Below, piece by piece: positions 1-4,167 of a stretch of 5,238 bases of DNA. A model generated the notes under the pieces. The model had not been told where the DNA came from. It did no database searches and was given only the letters and a program-made list of their open reading frames with translations. The stretch covers positions 1 to 5,238 of the forward strand of contig JBCDIQ010000392.1 in the NCBI GenBank assembly GCA_039024295.1. Direction: 5' to 3'. Made by a program: the position numbers and the translations under genes. The DNA comes from JBCDIQ01 sp039024295 (GTDB lineage Bacteria; Bacteroidota; Bacteroidia; J057). Positions within the stretch are counted from its first letter, which is position 1. Each line of letters opens with the position of its first letter.

Positions 1-630
1 AAACAGGCGAATGAATTCCAATAGGGGATAGCTCTGGGTAGCATCATCATAAAAAGGAATGTCGGGAATAAGGCCCACATTCACAGCGTCTCGATCACCC
101 GCTTTAAACTGCGTATAGGTAGCTGGCTTGTAAGGGGTGATCGTGGTAATTGCTGTGAATGCGGCAATCAGAGAACCTACTCGAGGATTAGACATGCTTA
201 GCTTGCCTTTATTGCGCTTTGCCACCAAGGGGGCAAATGATCTCTTTAGCTCATAAGGCTTGTCGAATTCGAATTTTCCTGACTGAATCAGCTGTTGAAA
301 AGCCTTGACTTCTTTCACAATACCTGCTGAGTTGTTAGCGGTAACCACATGGCCAGCAGTGTAAAAGCCATTTCCTGATATTTGTCCACTCTTTTTGCCT
401 GGGTCTACTTTCTTTCCTTCCAAATACCCATAGTTGATCTGCATTTCCCTGCCATCAGCTTGTTCCAATGGGAAAATCATGAATTTTTCCAAACCTTCTT
501 CCAAGGCTCGAAAGAGAAATTCTTGGACTTCCTCTTGATTTTCCAGGTCAATGCTATTCCGTTGCATGCTTCGTATAGCTGCCGCTACCCCATACCTGGG
601 ATAGGGATGCCAATTGTTAATATCAGTCAT
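1..630 (-). CDS. Probable Cas8-like large subunit of a type I CRISPR effector (N-terminal 210 codons, runs off the left edge)
   Basis: This frame is open from an ATG at 630-628 to the window edge, giving 210 codons with no stop. Its start overlaps the end of cas5 by 8 bases, which suggests translational coupling in one operon. The N-terminus (W7-H8-P9, then YGVAAAIRSMQ and a helical acidic stretch around residues 28-50) resembles, from memory, the HPxxxxGIAA-type opening of Csp2/Cst1-like Cas8 proteins in Bacteroidota. Further on there are TAGHVVTANNSAG (about 91-103), a basic segment LVAKRNKGKLSMSNPRVGSL (about 135-154) and NVGLIPDIPFYDD (about 184-196). There is no HD domain, helicase motif or Cas1/Cas2 signature. 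A Cas8 would help recognise the PAM and recruit Cas3. The position right after cas6-cas5 makes an effector subunit very likely; which one is less certain. Cas7 is the main alternative, but I see no clear RRM-type Cas7 features. The C-terminus, which would settle it, is outside the window. Confidence 0.6.
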   Translation of the reverse strand, partial: MTDINNWHPYPRYGVAAAIRSMQRNSIDLENQEEVQEFLFRALEEGLEKFMIFPLEQADGREMQINYGYLEGKKVDPGKKSGQISGNGFYTAGHVVTANNSAGIVKEVKAFQQLIQSGKFEFDKPYELKRSFAPLVAKRNKGKLSMSNPRVGSLIAAFTAITTITPYKPATYTQFKAGDRDAVNVGLIPDIPFYDDATQSYPLLEFIRLF

Positions 631-1399
631 GATCTTTCCAGGTTAAATCGACCCAACTATCATTCGTGCCCAAATAAAGAGGGGCCTTTGGGTTATGGAT
701 TGCTTGCGTTAATTCTTTCCAAAGCATTGGGGTAGTTTGAATGGTAATTTCAAAGCGATCCTTCGGAATGATGTATCCCCTTACTTTGGGGCTTACATAG
801 TACCTTGGGAAGAAATAGTGAGCAGATTTGGTGTTGATCTTCCCTTCAGTTTGTTCCAGCAATTCTTCTGGAGAAAAGCTTTTATGCTTTGCCGTATCAC
901 TAAAATCCGCTTTCGCAGGCTTCTTGCGGCTTTGCTCTATCAAATATTCCATTCGATAATCGTAAGACCGACTCCCTCCAATCAATGTACTGGCATCTGT
1001 CCGGAAGTGAAAAGAACCCAGGTCGTCGAACGCATCAAATTCCGGCTCACTGATGTGAAGAATTTCTACGTGGTGCTGCAACAGGCTTTTAAACCCAGCA
1101 TCTGAACCAATTGGCTTCCCTGTAAACCAAGGATGATCTTTCCATTCAGATTTTCTGCCCGCTGCCTTCTTAACTTTTTTGGTTAGCTCCTTGAATAGGT
1201 CTCTTCGTTGGTCATCATCCAGGTGAAGTCCCAAAGCATTCTCCAGGAGTCCCAAAACCATATGCTCAGTTGGTTTGGAAGCAGTCCGGTAATAGGTCCC
1301 CGGCTGATTTGCTACCATCGACAAAGGGGTAAGGGGATCAATGAGCAAACTTCCGTGATGAGTGAGTTCAGGAGGTTCGAGATAAAATTGTAAATCCAT
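623..1399 (-). CDS. cas5: Cas5-family Cascade subunit (RAMP fold)
   Basis: This is a complete 258-residue protein within the usual Cas5 size range. Cas5 caps the foot of the type I Cascade complex and binds the 5' handle of the crRNA. The diagnostic region is near the N-terminus: PLTPLSMV (22-29), PGTYY (33-37) and PTEHMVLGLLENALG (43-57). This matches the family pattern of a hydrophobic RAMP strand, a glycine/tyrosine turn and the G-hydrophobic-hydrophobic-E-N-hydrophobic-G helix. A basic segment follows at about 68-84, and the C-terminal part has RYYVSPKVRGYIIP. From memory it most resembles the Cas5 of the PGING-type systems of Porphyromonas and relatives. The ATG lies 12 bases after the cas6 stop, preceded by an AACAACAACGAACT leader with no Shine-Dalgarno, which is normal in Bacteroidota. 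The stop overlaps the next gene's start. In type I-C Cas5 is the crRNA nuclease, but here a separate cas6 is present, so a purely structural role is likely. Confidence 0.85.
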   Translation of the reverse strand: MDLQFYLEPPELTHHGSLLIDPLTPLSMVANQPGTYYRTASKPTEHMVLGLLENALGLHLDDDQRRDLFKELTKKVKKAAGRKSEWKDHPWFTGKPIGSDAGFKSLLQHHVEILHISEPEFDAFDDLGSFHFRTDASTLIGGSRSYDYRMEYLIEQSRKKPAKADFSDTAKHKSFSPEELLEQTEGKINTKSAHYFFPRYYVSPKVRGYIIPKDRFEITIQTTPMLWKELTQAIHNPKAPLYLGTNDSWVDLTWKDHD

Positions 1400-1411
1400 A
1401 GTTCGTTGTTG

Positions 1412-2077
1412 TTATTCTAATGCACCAAATCCACTTCCAGTAAGCTCTCCCGCACCCGTAAGCCAAGCAAATCGCAACGCTTCGGGACTTCCTTGAACAG
1501 CTATGGGGCATCGGTAGCCTTTGTGTTCAGTGCCTTTGATGGTGATCTTATGCCCCCTGATCTTTTTGATAACAGGTGCAAACCGCATTTCGCTTTCAAG
1601 GTGCTCCCCCTCAAACCCAGCGGTCATAAGTTTTTTCTTGAACAATTGCGTTAGCTTTTCATTGGCACGTGGATCATCCCATTTGAGGTATTCACGTGAG
1701 CCATCTGCCCGCCTTTCCCTTACCACCACCATTCCATCCACTCGAAAGACCCCAAATAACCCAAAGTCAGGAATAGGTTCTTCAATGGCTTGGGTCACCT
1801 TCATGCCATAGGCCCATTCTTGGTTTTCCAGAATGCCCTTCGCCATTTGAATGCCTAAGCTGCTATCCCAGAAGGAAATGTTCACGGTAGCTCCGTTTGG
1901 AAAATTAAGGCCATTGCCAATTCTTTCCCCTCCTCGGAGCCATCCTATACTGTATAGGCTCATTTTATCATGCAGATCGTTTATTCCCAGCCATTTATGA
2001 AGTGCGCCGGTTAGTTGGTGCAGGTGATTGAATGGCACCGGTTGGTAATTCGGGCTTAGATGTAGCTTTACTCTCAT
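1412..2077 (-). CDS. cas6: CRISPR-associated endoribonuclease Cas6
   Basis: This 221-residue protein is expected to cut pre-crRNA within the repeat and usually stays on the crRNA 3' hairpin. The main evidence is the C-terminal glycine-rich loop GAGELTGSGFGALE at 208-221, which fits the Cas6 GxGxxxxxGxG signature and its usual place at the very end. The RAMP N-terminus starts MRVKLHL. A histidine at residue 27 (in LTGALHKWLG) sits where many Cas6 enzymes have the catalytic histidine, though H18 and H20 are nearby alternatives. YSIGWLRGG follows at about 42-50. The frame is open 21 codons further upstream, to an ATG at 2140, but that extension (cysteine- and glycine-rich) comes from the G-run repeat segment. 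I therefore start at the ATG at 2077, where the typical family N-terminus begins. It is the first gene of the cas operon, with cas5 12 bases downstream. It is separated from the upstream DUF433 gene by about 190 bases of unusual repeat sequence. Confidence 0.85.
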   Translation of the reverse strand: MRVKLHLSPNYQPVPFNHLHQLTGALHKWLGINDLHDKMSLYSIGWLRGGERIGNGLNFPNGATVNISFWDSSLGIQMAKGILENQEWAYGMKVTQAIEEPIPDFGLFGVFRVDGMVVVRERRADGSREYLKWDDPRANEKLTQLFKKKLMTAGFEGEHLESEMRFAPVIKKIRGHKITIKGTEHKGYRCPIAVQGSPEALRFAWLTGAGELTGSGFGALE

Positions 2078-2095
2078 ATCAAAATTATTTGTTGA

Positions 2096-2103
2096 CAAAC
2101 ATA
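2096..2103 (-). promoter_or_regulatory. Candidate Bacteroidota -7 promoter element for the cas operon
   Basis: On the minus strand the octamer TATGTTTG fits the Bacteroidota -7 consensus TAnnTTTG exactly and ends 18 bases before the cas6 ATG, which would give a short 5' leader. No TTTG -33 element is visible at the expected spacing; that position lies inside the G-rich repeat segment. A second match, TAATTTTG, ends only 2 bases before the ATG and is too close unless the mRNA is leaderless. The assignment is by pattern only. Confidence 0.3.
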
Positions 2104-2265
2104 CACCCCTCCCACAGGCAGCATCTGCCCCCACCCCCAAGATTTTTTGAAAAAATTTCCTTCCCCAGTTTAGACATAAAATCAGCTAAACTAGCCTGTA
2201 GGAGGGGGTTTTGGGGCAACCTGCGGGTTACACACCCAGGGGGTGAAATCTGCGGGGGGAGGGGT
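2103..2265. repeat. Nested inverted-repeat, G/C-run-rich element between DUF433 and cas6 (MITE-like or structured leader)
   Basis: The plus strand begins with C-runs (ACCCCTCCC at 2105-2113, GCAG, CACCCCC at 2132-2138). It ends with their reverse complement in matching order (GGGGGTG at 2239-2245, CTGC, GGGAGGGGT at 2257-2265), so the ends form imperfect inverted repeats of roughly 30-35 bases. Inside are a perfect palindrome of seven-base arms around one G (2142-2156) and a second inverted pair, AGTTTAG 2167-2173 with CTAAACT 2186-2192. The sequence AACAT occurs directly outside both ends (2098-2102 and 2266-2270), as a 5-base target duplication would. It has no coding potential. The left arm read on the minus strand carries G-runs separated by a small GGCAG-ATG-CTGCC hairpin, so quadruplex formation is possible. 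It may be a miniature transposable element, or a structured 5' region or terminator between the two genes. Confidence 0.5.
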
Positions 2266-2269
2266 AACA

Positions 2270-2500
2270 TCAGGTGTGGGCCCGTTCGAGGTCTTCAGGA
2301 GTGGCCGGGCGGTTGAGCACCTGGGCAGCGTAGGCCAACGCTGCCAGGATATCTTCTTCTGTGAGGTCGGGAAAGTCATGCAGGATTTCCTCCACGGTCA
2401 TGCCTGCGGCCAGCCAGCCCAGCACGTCGGATACCGCGATGCGCATGCCGCGAATGCACGGTCTTCCGTTTCTTTTGTCAGGTTCTACTGTAATGTGCAT
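2270..2500 (-). CDS. DUF433-family antitoxin-like protein (orphan)
   Basis: This is a 76-residue protein with the full DUF433 pattern: GRPCIRGMRIAVSDVLGWLA at about 12-31, then AAGMTVEEILHDFPDLTEED at about 31-50 and an ALAYAA helix. DUF433 proteins are small helix-turn-helix-type proteins, usually the antitoxin half of a pair with a PIN-like DUF5615 toxin encoded directly downstream. No such toxin follows here: after the stop there are about 190 bases of repeat element and then cas6. Nor is there one upstream on this strand. It could be an orphan whose partner was lost, or a solo DNA-binding protein. By hand count about 59% of bases 2281-2500 are G or C, clearly above the surrounding genes, which hints at separate acquisition. 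The ATG at 2500 gives the normal family N-terminus (MHITVEP). The frame is open slightly further upstream, but without a better start. Confidence 0.85.
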   Translation of the reverse strand: MHITVEPDKRNGRPCIRGMRIAVSDVLGWLAAGMTVEEILHDFPDLTEEDILAALAYAAQVLNRPATPEDLERAHT

Positions 2501-2549
2501 GTAGTTGCGTAGTTGAATCGAATGAATAAAAAAGTTAAAAAATCCTCCT

Positions 2550-2605
2550 GCCTAAAACCTCTCACCTAAAAGCCAATAGCTAAAACCTAATAGCTAAAAC
2601 CGCAT
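2550..2605. repeat. Heptanucleotide array, eight phased 7-base units (consensus ASCTAAA/T)
   Basis: The plus strand divides cleanly into 7-mers: GCCTAAA, ACCTCTC, ACCTAAA, AGCCAAT, AGCTAAA, ACCTAAT, AGCTAAA, ACCGCAT. Most units keep CTAA at the same phase. The right end overlaps the last three codons and the stop of the WYL gene, so the gene's final residues (MRF) and its TAG are written in repeat sequence. The same heptamer family occurs at 3621-3656 on the other side of that gene. Confidence 0.7.
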
Positions 2606-3517
2606 CCCCTTCACCTTTTCCCTCAGGTGTTCCAGCAGCTCTTCTGGGCCTAAAACCTCAATTTTTTGATGGTAATTGCCCAAAATGAAATTGGTTAAGC
2701 CTTTGAACTCGTGGTTGACCTTGCACTGGAAATCGAACATATCGGGTTCATTGGCCGGCTCGATGAGTTCCTTGGTCATCGGAAACCGTTCTACCAACTC
2801 GTTGTAGGCACCTACACTGATGCGCAGATGTATCGTCCGCTGGTCGGAATCCACCACACGAAACACATCTGTGACCCGTGTAATATGATGATTTTCATAT
2901 TGCCAGGGCTGGTCGTAGAGGAGTTGTACCCGTGTGATGCGGGAAATGCGAAAGTTGCGTAAGTCTTTTCGTTCCACATCGTAAGTATGAACCGTATCAG
3001 AGCTTGGTGAGCAATTGAAAGGTTCTACTAGCCGGTCTTTTTCTGAGTTACTATTCGAAGAGCGATACCCACACAGGATGACCCGCACTTTTTCCTGCTC
3101 AGCTTGTTTGAGGGCATCCACTTTGGAGAGGTAGGGCTTACGTAGCAGGGGATGGCCCAACTTCTGGAAATCGTACAGGGTGGTAAACTTTCGTTTGAGG
3201 GCTTCACCCCTTTTGGTATGGGAAGCGACCTGATCTATGGCCTGTTCTAAGAGGAGTTGATCATCCTCGGTAAAGCAAAGGAGGTCTTCCAGTTGTTTGT
3301 AGGGTTGGTCTTCCTGAAAGGCGTAGCGGTCCTTGTCATCTCGGTGGAGCTCGAATCCTGCATTCTTAAATGCCCTAAAATCGTTGTCGATGGTGTCTTT
3401 GCTTACCCCACAGCGTTGGGCTAGTTGCGTTTTGGTATAAGTATGAGGCTGCTCCAGCAGGATGCGCATGATCCGTAAAATACGGTGACGTGGAGTTTGA
3501 TCAGATCGATTGGCCAT
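2594..3517 (-). CDS. WYL-domain transcriptional regulator with N-terminal winged helix-turn-helix
   Basis: From the ATG at 3517 this is a 307-residue protein, the usual length for HTH-WYL-WCX regulators. The N-terminal HTH (about 8-58) includes HRILRIMRILLEQ, then KTQLAQRCGVSKDTIDNDFR as turn and recognition helix. The WYL region (about 143-198) shows RLVEPF and the hallmark KDLRNFRISRI. The C-terminal WCX-like part (about 226-305) ends with IEVLGPEELLEHLREKV. The W-Y-L triplet itself is not present: the equivalent positions read D-T-V, so ligand sensing may differ. WYL domains sense nucleic acid or nucleotide ligands, and such regulators often control CRISPR-Cas, BREX, CBASS and other defence loci. 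Control of the downstream cas genes is an inference from position. An in-frame TTG at 3523 is an alternative start; an AAAGGAG at 3540-3534 is 10 bases from the TTG and 16 from the ATG. Confidence 0.9.
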   Translation of the reverse strand: MANRSDQTPRHRILRIMRILLEQPHTYTKTQLAQRCGVSKDTIDNDFRAFKNAGFELHRDDKDRYAFQEDQPYKQLEDLLCFTEDDQLLLEQAIDQVASHTKRGEALKRKFTTLYDFQKLGHPLLRKPYLSKVDALKQAEQEKVRVILCGYRSSNSNSEKDRLVEPFNCSPSSDTVHTYDVERKDLRNFRISRITRVQLLYDQPWQYENHHITRVTDVFRVVDSDQRTIHLRISVGAYNELVERFPMTKELIEPANEPDMFDFQCKVNHEFKGLTNFILGNYHQKIEVLGPEELLEHLREKVKGMRF

Positions 3518-3549
3518 ATCCAAATGTTAGTATCTCCTTTACCCTATTG

Positions 3550-3580
3550 CCAATCTAATATTTTCTGGGCGTCCTACAAA
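3550..3580 (-). promoter_or_regulatory. Candidate promoter of the WYL regulator gene
   Basis: On the minus strand a TTTG (3580-3577) is followed after 19 bases by TAGATTGG (3557-3550). This is one mismatch from the Bacteroidota -7 consensus TAnnTTTG, at a normal -33/-7 spacing. The start of transcription would then lie about 25-30 bases before the ATG and just ahead of the AAAGGAG at 3540-3534. Short motifs like these arise by chance, so this is a weak prediction. Confidence 0.3.
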
Positions 3581-3620
3581 TTCTGGATAGCGTTCGTGAG
3601 GTACACGCGCCATTTTTCAA

Positions 3621-3656
3621 ACCTTAATGCCTAATCCCTCACAGCTAACACCTAAA
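3621..3656. repeat. Second heptanucleotide array upstream of the WYL gene
   Basis: The plus strand reads ACCTTAAT (one extra base), GCCTAAT, CCCTCAC, AGCTAAC, ACCTAAA. This is the same degenerate 7-base family, in the same orientation, as the array at 2550-2605. Together the two arrays bracket the WYL gene and its leader. The units are too short and too degenerate to be a CRISPR array. Confidence 0.55.
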
Positions 3657-3829
3657 AACGACCGCAGCTGAGGAGCATAAAAGGCTGAAATACGAGTTGC
3701 TAGACCTCTACATAAGGTCGAAGCAGCTATTCCCCATGTGGAAGTAAGGATAAGCTGTACTGCTAAGCATACCGCTTACCCTTAACCACTGGCAGGATAT
3801 TGTGCTCCATCGGCCAGTTGAGGTATCGC

Positions 3830-3891
3830 TTTTACAAAGCTTGCATTCCAAGGGGACGCTTTCTACCAAGGTATCACCCCTTCCAGAGGTG
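3830..3891 (-). repeat. Hairpin-repeat units, minus orientation
   Basis: Read on the minus strand, an imperfect hairpin CACCTCTGGAAGGGGTG (3891-3875) is followed by ATACCTTGGTAGAAA. Then comes a second small unit whose tail reads GCTTTGTAAAAGCG. This is the same hairpin-plus-ACCTTTGTAGMA layout as the plus-oriented group about 60 bases away, in the opposite direction. From memory, arrays of such units are scattered through the intergenic regions of many Bacteroidota genomes. Their function is unknown to me. Confidence 0.45.
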
Positions 3892-3948
3892 CGTAAACAT
3901 GGATGTTTATATAAATGCCCTGATAATAGAATGCCTTCAAGGCCGTTT

Positions 3949-4045
3949 CGCTCCTTCGGAGCGGAACCTTTGTAGCACAGGGTTGAGAAAGGGAAAAAGC
4001 CCTGGAGGGGCGAAACCTTTTGAATACCTACGGCATAGAAGAATC
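3949..4045 (+). repeat. Hairpin-repeat units, plus orientation
   Basis: Unit 1 is a perfect 6-bp stem with a TTC loop, CGCTCC-TTC-GGAGCG (3949-3963), followed by GAACCTTTGTAGCA. Unit 2 is the hairpin GCCCTGGAGGGGC (3999-4011) followed by GAAACCTTTTGAATA. Unit 3 is degenerate and begins with ACCTACGGCATAGAA (4027-4041). The shared layout is a small palindrome plus a GAAACCTTTGTAGMA-like tail, with different palindromes in each unit. No protein is expected from this stretch. Confidence 0.55.
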
Positions 4046-4167
4046 AAGTTATGCGTAAGCACAGATTGATGTTTCAGGCTTGAGGCCAAGAATTCATCGA
4101 TCATTTACAGAATAAATAGCCATATGGAGAATTGCTGAGGTCGAAGTAGTATACACACCCCCCAATC

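Larger units (their letters stand above)
3524..4167. other. Gene-free region between the peptidase remnant and the WYL gene
   Basis: I find no convincing gene, tRNA or rRNA here. Plus-strand reading frames exist (for example one of about 89 codons from 3800), but their coding sense comes from the hairpin-repeat units. Content from high to low coordinate: a unique stretch 4046-4167; plus-oriented hairpin-repeat units 3949-4045; a short inverted repeat AAACAT-GG-ATGTTT at 3895-3908; minus-oriented units about 3830-3891; an unassigned stretch 3657-3829; the heptamer array; and the WYL leader. A nonamer AGGTCGAAG occurs at both 3715-3723 and 4138-4146. No clear intrinsic terminator for the peptidase gene was found. 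Confidence 0.6.

Noticed and set aside
382..1105. Plus-strand open frames of about 117 and 122 codons
   Set aside because: They lie opposite the cas8-like and cas5 genes, show no family motifs, and their composition fits antisense shadow frames.
2032..2316. Plus- and minus-strand frames across the G/C-run element, including the 21-codon N-terminal extension of cas6
   Set aside because: They are low-complexity translations of repeat sequence. The cas6 family N-terminus starts at the ATG at 2077.
2541..2549. AGGAGG on the minus strand as a Shine-Dalgarno for DUF433
   Set aside because: It lies over 40 bases before the ATG and no other start codon with family-like sequence follows it at a normal distance.
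2550..2605. CRISPR array
   Set aside because: The units are 7 bases with no spacers; they are tandem heptamers. No 25-40 base direct repeats with unique spacers occur anywhere in the window.
3652..3747. Plus-strand 31-codon stretch rich in Lys, Glu and Leu, resembling a helix and a possible transposase fragment
   Set aside because: It has no start codon, is preceded by a stop within the heptamer array and is too short to tell from chance.
3661..3830. tRNA or group II intron remnant
   Set aside because: GGTCGAAG resembles a T-loop, but no acceptor stem or anticodon arm can be drawn, and there is no intron domain V motif.
3800..4069. Plus-strand frame of 89 codons in the gene-free region
   Set aside because: Its C-terminal half is simply the translation of the hairpin-repeat units, and the N-terminal half shows no domain or plausible ribosome site.
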